Shown here in pieces: positions 27,092 through 34,713 of a DNA stretch of 64,000 nucleotides; within the stretch, counting starts at the first letter, position 1, and every line of letters begins with the position of its first letter. Both the position numbers and the translations under genes were made by a program. The notes under the pieces were generated by a model. That model did no database searches. It had not been told where the DNA came from and saw only the letters and a program-made list of their open reading frames with translations. The DNA is from Clostridium_S neuense (GTDB taxonomy: Bacteria; Bacillota; Clostridia; Clostridiales; Clostridiaceae): positions 1 through 64,000 of the forward strand of contig NZ_JBJIAA010000017.1 of NCBI RefSeq assembly GCF_045310695.1. Reading direction: 5' to 3'.

Positions 27092-28352
27092 TAAAGATAT
27101 TTTTCAAGAGTCTAGAAAATATATGCCAGGTGGAGTAAATAGTCCTGTTAGAGCATATACAGCTTTAAATATTGATCCTCCAATAATAAAAAGAGGACAA
27201 GGATCTCATATTTTTGATGAGGATGGAAATGAGTATATAGATTTTGTTGAAGCCTGGGGACCTATGATTTTAGGTCATAATAATAAAAAAGTTATGGATG
27301 CCGTAAAAGTTTATCTTGAGTATGGAGTCGGCTTTGGAGCACCAACTGAAATAGAGTTGAAGCTTGCAAAGTACATATGTACAACAGTAGACAATGTTGA
27401 CATGCTTAGAATGGTTAATTCGGGAACAGAAGCTACTATGAGTGCTGTAAAGCTCGCAAGAGGATATACAAAAAGAGATAAAATAGTGAAATTTGCAGGT
27501 GGGTATCATGGCCATTTTGATGGATTTTTAGTAGAAGCTGGTTCTGGCGTATTAACAGAAAATATACCAGGTTCACCAGGAGTTCCAAAGGGAAGTATAG
27601 AAAATACTCTTATAGCTCAGTATAATGATATAGAAAGTGTAAAGGCACTTTTTGAAAGGTATAAAGATGAAATAGCAGCTGTAATAATAGAACCTGTAGC
27701 AGGGAATATGGGAGTTATTCCAGCTAAAAGAGAATTTCTAGTTTCACTTAGAAATATGTGTACACAAAATGGAGCAATATTAATATTTGATGAAGTAATG
27801 TCGGGTTTTAGAGTTGCGTATAAGGGAGCCCAAAGCCTGTATGGAATAAAGCCGGATTTAACTACTTTTGCTAAAATAATGGGCGGTGGATTCCCATGTG
27901 GAGCTTATGGCGGAAGAAGAGATATAATGGAAAAACTTTCTCCAACAGGACCAGTTTATCAAGCAGGTACTATGTCTGGAAATCCTATTGTAATGTCAGC
28001 AGGTTATGCTTCACTTAAAGAACTTCACGATAATTTAGACTGCTATAAATACATGGAGAAGCTTGGTCAAAAACTTGAAGCTGGAATAAATGAAATTGCA
28101 AAAGAAAAGGGAATAAGCCTTATAGTAAATAGATGTGTAAATATGATGACAGTATTTTTTACTGATTGCAGTGAGGTTAGTACTTACAGTGATGCAAAAA
28201 AATCAAATACAAAGATGTTTTCTAGATTTGCGGAGCACATGATAAAAGGTGGAGTATATGTACCACCCTCGCAATTTGAGGCAATGTTTTTAGGAACCGC
28301 ACATACAGAAGCTGATATAGATAAGTTTTTAGAAGTTATGAAAACAATGTAA
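27084..28352 (+). CDS. hemL: Glutamate-1-semialdehyde 2,1-aminomutase
   Basis: 422 residues, class III PLP enzyme converting glutamate-1-semialdehyde to 5-aminolevulinate. Seen: MPGGVNSPVRAYTAL, MVNSGTEATMSAVKLARG, IFDEVMSGFRV and the PLP Lys in TTFAKIMGGGFPCGAYGG. The start overlaps cobA-hemD by 8 nt; hemB follows after 27 nt. Confidence 0.96.
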   Translation: MNNKDIFQESRKYMPGGVNSPVRAYTALNIDPPIIKRGQGSHIFDEDGNEYIDFVEAWGPMILGHNNKKVMDAVKVYLEYGVGFGAPTEIELKLAKYICTTVDNVDMLRMVNSGTEATMSAVKLARGYTKRDKIVKFAGGYHGHFDGFLVEAGSGVLTENIPGSPGVPKGSIENTLIAQYNDIESVKALFERYKDEIAAVIIEPVAGNMGVIPAKREFLVSLRNMCTQNGAILIFDEVMSGFRVAYKGAQSLYGIKPDLTTFAKIMGGGFPCGAYGGRRDIMEKLSPTGPVYQAGTMSGNPIVMSAGYASLKELHDNLDCYKYMEKLGQKLEAGINEIAKEKGISLIVNRCVNMMTVFFTDCSEVSTYSDAKKSNTKMFSRFAEHMIKGGVYVPPSQFEAMFLGTAHTEADIDKFLEVMKTM

Positions 28353-28379
28353 AAATAATTATAAAACGAAGGTGAAAAA

Positions 28380-29348
28380 ATGTTTAGAAGACATAGAAGA
28401 CTTAGAAAAAATAGTTATATAAGAGATATGGTAAGGGAAACTGCCATAACTTCAGATGATTTTATTTATCCGCTATTTGTGGTTGAGGGAGAAAATATAA
28501 AAAAAGAAATATCCTCTCTCCCTGATTGTTATCATTATTCGTTGGACAGGCTACCAGAGATAATAGATGAAATAAGAGAAGCGGGAGTAAAGGGTGTAAT
28601 TTTATTTGGAATACCAGATTACAAAGATGAAGTTGGCTCTTCAGCTTTTGACGACAATGGAATAATACAGAAGGCAATAAGAAAAATAAGAGAAATTGAT
28701 AAGGATATATTTATAATTACAGATGTTTGTATGTGCGAGTATACAAGCCACGGTCATTGTGGAATAATTCATGATGAGTATGTTGATAATGATGAAACTA
28801 TAAAATACATTGCAAAAATAGCGCTTTCTCATGCAAAAGCTGGAGCTGATATGGTGGCACCTTCAGATATGATGGATGGAAGGATAGAAGCTATAAGAAA
28901 CGCTCTTGATGAAAATGGATATAAAAATGTTTCAATAATGGCATATAGTGCAAAATACTGTTCTTCATTTTACGGACCATTTAGAGAAGCGGCGGATTCT
29001 GCGCCTAAATTTGGAGATAGAAAAAGCTATCAAATGGACCCTGCAAATTCAAGAGAAGCTATGCTCGAAATAGAGGATGACATAAATGAAGGTGCTGATA
29101 TAATAATGGTTAAACCTGCTTTATCTTATCTTGATATAATAAATAAAGCGAGAACTAAGTATGACGTTCCCGTTGCGGCTTATAGTGTAAGCGGTGAATA
29201 TGCAATGATAAAAGCAGGTGCGAAACTTGGATATATAAATGAAAAAGCAATTGTACTTGAATCACTTTTATCAATAAAAAGAGCAGGAGCCGATATTATA
29301 ATAACTTATTATGCAATTGAAGCTTCAAAATGGCTAAAAAAACGATAA
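28380..29348 (+). CDS. hemB: Delta-aminolevulinic acid dehydratase (porphobilinogen synthase)
   Basis: 322 residues. Condenses two 5-aminolevulinates to porphobilinogen. The Cys-rich zinc site is VCMCEYTSHGHCGI, and the Schiff-base lysines lie in MAYSAKYCSSFYGPF and IMVKPALSYLDI. Last gene of the operon. No intrinsic terminator is evident between it and the sulfur operon leader, so read-through is possible. Confidence 0.96.
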   Translation: MFRRHRRLRKNSYIRDMVRETAITSDDFIYPLFVVEGENIKKEISSLPDCYHYSLDRLPEIIDEIREAGVKGVILFGIPDYKDEVGSSAFDDNGIIQKAIRKIREIDKDIFIITDVCMCEYTSHGHCGIIHDEYVDNDETIKYIAKIALSHAKAGADMVAPSDMMDGRIEAIRNALDENGYKNVSIMAYSAKYCSSFYGPFREAADSAPKFGDRKSYQMDPANSREAMLEIEDDINEGADIIMVKPALSYLDIINKARTKYDVPVAAYSVSGEYAMIKAGAKLGYINEKAIVLESLLSIKRAGADIIITYYAIEASKWLKKR

Positions 29349-29446
29349 AATAGATATTGACTTTTTCGTGATAAGGTGATAAATTAAAAACATAATAATC
29401 ATATTAAATTTATAGGATTTGATTTTTATATTTAGTAGGTTAAAGA

Positions 29447-29664
29447 ATGTTAACGTGGTTAAATTAAATGTAATTAAGCTGACTAGTAAAACTAGAGGTT
29501 TGATTTTACAAAAGTTTGTTTATAAATTATGTTAACATAGTGTACTAGGCATAATATAATTAAATATAAGCTGATTGACTAGATAAACTAGAGGTCAGGT
29601 TTTATTAATAATCTCATTAATAACTAAGTGTGTTTTAGTTGTTAGTGGTGATTACTAGTAGAGC
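29447..29664 (+). promoter_or_regulatory. Leader with tandem conserved motif upstream of the sulfur operon
   Basis: The unit ATGTTAAC, then AAGCTGA, then a small palindrome (CTAGTAAAACTAG in copy 1, CTAGATAAACTAG in copy 2), then AGGT and GG/GATTTTA, occurs twice (29448-29507 and 29529-29604). A third partial copy (ACTAGTAGAGCTTGACTTTT) is at 29653-29672. The rest of the 316-bp gap after hemB is AT-rich. It could be a pair of operators for the ROK regulator encoded next, or a tandem structured RNA. I do not recognise it as a known riboswitch. Confidence 0.45.
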
Positions 29665-30900
29665 TTGACTTTTTTTATTATGCCGCACACTTTTAACCAA
29701 CGAGGTAAGAAGTATGGAGGAGGGGACAGTGAAATTATATTTGAAAAATGCAGCTATGAGCTATTTAGCGGGATGACTTCTACTGGAAAAAAAATATTTA
29801 ATTTACTTCAAAAAAAAGGTGCTATGCCTAAAAGTGAAATTTCAAATATTACAGGGATAAAATTAACAACGTTAAATCGCATAATGGAGCCACTTGAGGG
29901 TAATAGAATTTTAGTTCAGTACTGCATAGGTGAATCCACGGGTGGGAGAAAGCCAATAGTTTATAATATTAATTTATGTAATTTTTATATAATTGGTATA
30001 AATATTTCTGTAGAAGAAGTAGAAATTGCTTTTACTAATTTAAAACTTGAGATATTGCATAAAGAAATGTTTAAAATGAATTACTCATTTACACCAGAGA
30101 AGGTACTGGATTATATAGTTAAATCAATAAATAAAGTTTATATAGAACTAAATTTAGATTTTTTAAGTTTATTTGGAATTGGGGTATCTGTCCAGGGAAG
30201 TTTTCAATTTAAAAGTGGAGTTATGCATGACTGCACAAATACGTGGAGTGATGTAAAAATAAAAAATATCTTAGAAGAAAAGTTGGGAGTTTATGTTGTT
30301 ATTGAAAATGGTGCAAATGCTGCAGCAGAAGCAGAATATTTTTATGGATTAAAAACTGAATTTAGTAACATGACTTATATCCACTGCGGTAAAAAGTTTA
30401 GAGCTGGAATAATAGTTGATGGCAAAATTTTCAGAATGCTTAATAATGATGAAAATGTATTCGGACATATGATTGTCGATAGAGGTAAGTTTGGATGTAT
30501 AGATAATTATTCATCTACTGGCGCTATAATTGAGCAATTTATTTTAAAACTGAAAAAAGGAAGAAATTCAATAATAAATAAGCCTATAGATGAAATTACC
30601 TGTAAAGATATTTGTGAAGCTGCGAAGATGAATGATGAACTTTCTATTGAAATAATAAGAAATGCTGCTATTTTGCTTGGTATAGGATTAATAAATTTAA
30701 TACAAATGTTTAATCTTAAAGCAGTTGTGTTAAATGGAGAAATTATTTCATATTCTAAAATATTTTATGATACTTGCGTTGAAACAGTCTTTAAAAATAT
30801 TAAATCAAAGATTGTATTTAAAAGAGGTGGATATTTAAAAGAAGATGCTATGGTTGTAGGTGCAGCAGCTGTGGTTATTGAAAAATACCTTGAAAATTAA
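29665..30900 (+). CDS. ROK-family transcriptional regulator of the sulfur operon
   Basis: Up to 411 residues. A winged helix-turn-helix (about 37-90, TGKKIFNLLQKKGAMPKSEI, IKLTTLNRIMEPLE, STGGRKP) is followed by a ROK sugar-kinase-like domain (FGIGVSVQGSF, VVIENGANAAAEAEYFYGL, VVLNGEIIS). The ROK zinc motif CxCGxxGC is eroded to RGKFGCIDNY, so it is unlikely to phosphorylate sugars and may sense another ligand. The start is uncertain: the TTG at 29665 lacks a binding site, a strong AGGAGGGG at 29718 is followed in frame only by ATT, and an ATG at 29773 overlaps the stop of a 20-codon upstream frame. hcyS follows after 20 nt, so it probably autoregulates the whole operon. Confidence 0.75.
   Translation: MTFFIMPHTFNQRGKKYGGGDSEIIFEKCSYELFSGMTSTGKKIFNLLQKKGAMPKSEISNITGIKLTTLNRIMEPLEGNRILVQYCIGESTGGRKPIVYNINLCNFYIIGINISVEEVEIAFTNLKLEILHKEMFKMNYSFTPEKVLDYIVKSINKVYIELNLDFLSLFGIGVSVQGSFQFKSGVMHDCTNTWSDVKIKNILEEKLGVYVVIENGANAAAEAEYFYGLKTEFSNMTYIHCGKKFRAGIIVDGKIFRMLNNDENVFGHMIVDRGKFGCIDNYSSTGAIIEQFILKLKKGRNSIINKPIDEITCKDICEAAKMNDELSIEIIRNAAILLGIGLINLIQMFNLKAVVLNGEIISYSKIFYDTCVETVFKNIKSKIVFKRGGYLKEDAMVVGAAAVVIEKYLEN
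29714..29776 (+). CDS. Possible 20-codon upstream reading frame
   Basis: An ATG behind GAGGTAAGAAGT opens a 20-residue frame that ends with TGA overlapping an in-frame ATG of the ROK gene (ATGA at 29773-29776). If the ROK protein starts at 29773, the short frame would couple its translation. If it starts upstream, the short frame is fortuitous. Confidence 0.25.
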   Translation: MEEGTVKLYLKNAAMSYLAG

Positions 30901-30920
30901 TTATATGGAGGAAAGATAAA

Positions 30921-31136
30921 ATGACTTTAAAAATTAATGGAAAAGAAAAAGAACTAGAAAAGAGCCTAACTGTAAGCGAGATACTTGTTCATGAAAATGT
31001 AGAAATGCCAGATATGGTAACTGTGCAGCTTAATGGCGAATATTTAGATAGAAATAAATTTGATGAAACTGTACTTAAAGAAAATGATGAAATAGACTTT
31101 TTATATTTTATGGGAGGTGGAAGTCTTGGAATTTAG
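30921..31136 (+). CDS. hcyS: Sulfur carrier protein, ThiS/HcyS-like
   Basis: 71 residues of the ubiquitin-like ThiS/MoaD fold (LKINGKEKELEKSLTVSEIL, VTVQLNGEYLDR, ENDEIDFLYFMGGG). Instead of ending in Gly-Gly it ends MGGGSLGI, so the tail must be trimmed before the C-terminal Gly can be adenylated. The neighbouring JAMM protease and adenylating enzyme, and metY in the same operon, match the HcyS system described in Wolinella succinogenes, where a protein thiocarboxylate donates sulfur for homocysteine. The last codons overlap the hcyF ribosome binding site. AGGAGG-like GGAGGAAAG precedes the ATG. Confidence 0.82.
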   Translation: MTLKINGKEKELEKSLTVSEILVHENVEMPDMVTVQLNGEYLDRNKFDETVLKENDEIDFLYFMGGGSLGI

Positions 31137-31950
31137 TGAAGAGCAGATAGAGAGATACTCTAGACATATTATTTTATCTGAAGTTGGAGTAGAGGGACAG
31201 GGAAAACTGCTAAATTCTAAAGTACTTGTTATAGGAACAGGGGGGCTTGGAGCACCAGCAGCTATGTATCTTGCAGCTGCTGGAATTGGCACAATTGGAC
31301 TTGTGGATGGAGATGTAGTTGATTTATCAAATCTTCAAAGGCAAATAATACATCAGACGAAAGATGTAGGAAAGCCAAAGGTTCAATCTGGAAAAGAAAC
31401 AATTAATGAGATGAATCCAGATGTAAAAGTAATAACTTATAATGAAGTTGTTACCTCGCAAAATATACTTGATATTATAAAAGATTATGATTTTATAATT
31501 GATGGGACGGATAATTTTGCAGCTAAATTTCTAATAAACGATGCCTGTGTGTTAGCTAAAAAGCCATTTTCACACGCTGGGATTATAAGATTTCAAGGAC
31601 AACTCACGACCTATATACCTGATAATGGAACACCATGTTATAGATGTATATTTCAGTCACCACCTCCCAAAGGAGTAGTTCCAACTTGTAGAGAAGCAGG
31701 AGTCATAGGTGCTATGGGAGGAATAATTGGTACTCTTCAAGCACTTGAAGCGATTAAATATATATTAGGAGTAGGAGAAACACTTGCAGGTTATCTTTTA
31801 ACTTTTGATGCAATTAAAATGGAATTTAGTAAGATAAAAGTATCAAAAAATAAAAGGTGCGGTGTTTGCAGTGATAATCCTACCATAAAAACTCTTATTG
31901 ATTATGAAAATCCATCTTGTGATTTAAAATCAGGAAAATTAAAAGGGTGA
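31126..31950 (+). CDS. hcyF: ThiF/MoeB-type adenylating enzyme (HcyF-like)
   Basis: About 274 residues: the ATP-binding VLVIGTGGLGAPAAMYLAAA, the Arg/Asn/Gln stretch DLSNLQRQIIHQ, IDGTDNFAAKFLINDAC, and two CxxC zinc pairs (PCYRCIF and RCGVCSDNP). It would adenylate the trimmed C-terminal Gly of HcyS and allow conversion to the thiocarboxylate. The frame opens at GTG 31117, but GGGAGGTG lies over that codon, so TTG 31126 (spacer 6) is preferred. Overlaps hcyS by 11 nt and is followed by hcyD after 4 nt. Confidence 0.85.
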   Translation: MEFSEEQIERYSRHIILSEVGVEGQGKLLNSKVLVIGTGGLGAPAAMYLAAAGIGTIGLVDGDVVDLSNLQRQIIHQTKDVGKPKVQSGKETINEMNPDVKVITYNEVVTSQNILDIIKDYDFIIDGTDNFAAKFLINDACVLAKKPFSHAGIIRFQGQLTTYIPDNGTPCYRCIFQSPPPKGVVPTCREAGVIGAMGGIIGTLQALEAIKYILGVGETLAGYLLTFDAIKMEFSKIKVSKNKRCGVCSDNPTIKTLIDYENPSCDLKSGKLKG

Positions 31951-31954
31951 TAAA

Positions 31955-32365
31955 ATGATTTATTTAAAAAAGTCAGAATATAGTGTGATTTTACAGCAGG
32001 CAAGAAGAGAATATGACAATGAATGCTGCGGTTTTCTTGCAGGGGTAAAAAAAGCTGGAGATGTTTACATAAATAAGGCATATGCATTAGTTAATGTAGA
32101 TAACAGCAGTGAGCATTTTTCAATGAATCCAAAGGAACAATTTGAAAAAGTAAAGCTTATTAGAAAAGAAAATATGGAGCTCCTTGGAAATTACCATTCT
32201 CATCCGCATTCTCCTTCAAGGCCATCTGAAGAGGACAAGAGATTAGCATTTGATCCAAATATAATTTATGCCATATTATCTCTTCAAAATAAAGAAAAGC
32301 CGGTTTTTAATCTGTTTAAGATAAATAAAAACAATGTAGAAAAGCTTGAATATGAAATAATTTGA
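31955..32365 (+). CDS. hcyD: JAMM metalloprotease (HcyD/Mec+-like)
   Basis: 136 residues with a complete JAMM motif: Glu in NECCGFLAG and HSHPHSPSRPSEED (H-S-H-x7-S-x-x-D), which binds catalytic zinc. By analogy with Wolinella HcyD and mycobacterial Mec+, it should trim the HcyS tail to expose Gly-Gly and hydrolyse the carrier-homocysteine (or -cysteine) adduct. Sits between hcyF and the sulfite reductase gene, 4 nt after the former. Confidence 0.85.
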   Translation: MIYLKKSEYSVILQQARREYDNECCGFLAGVKKAGDVYINKAYALVNVDNSSEHFSMNPKEQFEKVKLIRKENMELLGNYHSHPHSPSRPSEEDKRLAFDPNIIYAILSLQNKEKPVFNLFKINKNNVEKLEYEII

Positions 32366-32379
32366 AAAGAGGTGCTTTT

Positions 32380-34692
32380 ATGCTTCATATAACTGAAAAA
32401 AATTTAAAAGAAGTAGAGGATTTTAAAGAAAAGGCAGAACAGTATTTAAATGGACAAATAGACCCACTTAGATTTAAGGCATTTAGAGTATCAATGGGGG
32501 TTTATGAGCAAAGAGAAAAAGAAAATTACATGATAAGGATGAGACTCCCGGGTGGATTTGTAACATTTGATCAAATAAAAGTCATAAGCAGCTTAGGTAA
32601 AAAGTACTCTCATGGTAAACTTCACCTTACCTCAAGAGAAGATGCACAGTTTCATAAGGTTGAGCTTAAAGATGTGTATCCTATAATGAAAGAGCTTATA
32701 AATGTAGGAATAATAACAAAAGGTACAGGCGGAAATACTGTAAGAAATGTTGAGAGTTCGCCTCTTTCTGGAGTAGCCTATGACGATGCTTTTGATGTTG
32801 AACCTTACGTAGAGAAGGTTACAAATTATTTAATTAAAGATCCGAGCAATATGAATTTGCCGAGAAAATACAAAATAGCATTTTCAAATAATGAAAAGGA
32901 TACTGCTAATGCTTCAATTTCAGATTTGGGTTTTATAGCAGAAATTAAAAATGGCAAAAAAGGTTTTAAAGTATTTGCAGCTGGTGGACTTGGAGGAAAG
33001 CCAAGAGCTTCTATAAAAATTGAAGATTTTATAGAAGCAAAAGATGTGCTTTATTACGTAGTTGCACTAAAAAGGCTTTTTGAAAAAGAAGGGGATAGAA
33101 CAAATAAAAGTAAAGCAAGGATAAGATTTATTTCATATAGATTTGGAGATGAAAAATTTAAAGAATTACTCAAGGCAGAATTAGAAAATGTTAAAAAAGA
33201 AGAAAATTTGGATTTAATAATTGATGATGTGAAAAATAAAGCTAAATATGAAACATTAGAATATATAGATAATTTAGAAGAAAAGCATGAAAATGTAATA
33301 TTTAAGCAGAAGCAAAAGGGTTATTATTCAGTTTACATTCATCCTCAGAGTGGAAATCTTAAAACAGCTGATTTGGATAAGGTAATAAAATTTTTAGAGG
33401 ATTTAAATTACGAAATAACAATTAGATTTACAAATACACAAGGTTTTTATATAAGAGATTTAAAAGGCAGTGATGCAGCTAAGCTTGCAGATATAATAAA
33501 AGAGTTTTCATCACAATTTAATTTGTACAATTCTTCAACTTGTGCGGGAGCTTCAACCTGTCAGCTTGGACTTTGTCTGTCACAAAATTTGCTCACAGCT
33601 ATAAAAGATAAGTTTAAAACTGCATCCTTTGAAGTGAAAAGTGCACTCCCTAAAATATATATATCTGGATGTCTTAATTCCTGTGCTCAACATGAAAAAG
33701 GAGCTATAGGGTTGAATGGTAGGGCAACAAGAACGGAAGATGGTTTGGTTCCAATGTATACAGTATCAATGGGAGGCTATGTTGGGGGAGAGGGTGCAAA
33801 GCTTGCAAGTAAAATTGGCGATGTACCAGCGAAAAAGGTTCCTGATTACCTTTTAGAATTAGCAGAATTAAAGAATAAAACTAAGTATTTGGATTTTTAT
33901 GAGTTCTTAAAAAATGATATTGAAGAAATAAAAAAATTAACAGAAAGATATTCAACGATAGAAAGTTACTGTGCAAGCCCGGATCTATATTATGATTTTG
34001 GAACTGACAAGAAATTTTCGCTTGAAGGAAGAGGAAAAGGTGAATGCAGTACTGGAGTTCTTGATGTAATAAAAATGGATATATCTAACGCAGAAGCATA
34101 TCTTGATGAATATAAAAATTCAAAGGAAAACTTAAAGTTATATGAAGCAGCACTTTCTGCAGCAAGATCTCTTTTAATATTAAAAGGAGTAGATAGCACA
34201 AAGGAAAGAGAAATATTTAAAGAATTTGTCAAAAATTTTGTAGATGAAGGATATTTAAAGTCAAGCATTAAGGAATTAATAGATACGCTAATTGATTTTA
34301 AAATTGGCGATGTTAAAGATATATCAGATAAATTTAAGGATGTAGAGTACGTTGTTAAAAAAGTAAGGGATATGTTTGAATCTTTGAATGGCAAGCTTGA
34401 TATAACTCTTCCAAAGGAAAATGAAATTAAAAAAGAAGACAGTAAGCAAGATAAAAAGGAAGCCTTAGGTTACAAAGTTGTTGATTTTAGAGGAGTAAAA
34501 TGTCCAATAAATTTTGTTAAAGTAAAAATAGAACTTTCAAAAGTAAATTCAGGAGATCAAATAGGCTTCTACCTTGACGATGGCGATCCAATAACAAATG
34601 TTCCTAGAAGTGTTGAAAAGGAAGGAAATAAAATAATATCTATTGATGATAAATTTGAAGGATATAATCTCCTTGTAATAGAGAAAAAGTAA
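32380..34692 (+). CDS. Siroheme sulfite/nitrite reductase fused to a TusA-like domain
   Basis: About 770 residues. Residues 1-500 are a siroheme-4Fe-4S reductase: substrate Arg/Lys region KYSHGKLHLTSREDAQFHKV, cluster cysteines in STCAGASTCQLGLC and SGCLNSCAQHEKG. Residues 530-685 are a helical linker (SNAEAYLDEYKNSKENLKLY, ALSAARSLLI). Residues 695-770 are TusA-like with VVDFRGVKCPINFVKVKIEL; the Cys of CPIN is the expected sulfur-carrying residue. It should make sulfide from sulfite and may hold it as a persulfide for the HcyS branch (inference). The ATG at 32380 follows AGAGGTG. Siroheme would come from the operon just upstream. Confidence 0.88.
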   Translation: MLHITEKNLKEVEDFKEKAEQYLNGQIDPLRFKAFRVSMGVYEQREKENYMIRMRLPGGFVTFDQIKVISSLGKKYSHGKLHLTSREDAQFHKVELKDVYPIMKELINVGIITKGTGGNTVRNVESSPLSGVAYDDAFDVEPYVEKVTNYLIKDPSNMNLPRKYKIAFSNNEKDTANASISDLGFIAEIKNGKKGFKVFAAGGLGGKPRASIKIEDFIEAKDVLYYVVALKRLFEKEGDRTNKSKARIRFISYRFGDEKFKELLKAELENVKKEENLDLIIDDVKNKAKYETLEYIDNLEEKHENVIFKQKQKGYYSVYIHPQSGNLKTADLDKVIKFLEDLNYEITIRFTNTQGFYIRDLKGSDAAKLADIIKEFSSQFNLYNSSTCAGASTCQLGLCLSQNLLTAIKDKFKTASFEVKSALPKIYISGCLNSCAQHEKGAIGLNGRATRTEDGLVPMYTVSMGGYVGGEGAKLASKIGDVPAKKVPDYLLELAELKNKTKYLDFYEFLKNDIEEIKKLTERYSTIESYCASPDLYYDFGTDKKFSLEGRGKGECSTGVLDVIKMDISNAEAYLDEYKNSKENLKLYEAALSAARSLLILKGVDSTKEREIFKEFVKNFVDEGYLKSSIKELIDTLIDFKIGDVKDISDKFKDVEYVVKKVRDMFESLNGKLDITLPKENEIKKEDSKQDKKEALGYKVVDFRGVKCPINFVKVKIELSKVNSGDQIGFYLDDGDPITNVPRSVEKEGNKIISIDDKFEGYNLLVIEKK

Positions 34693-34713
34693 AAATGGAA
34701 GAGGTGTAAAAGC

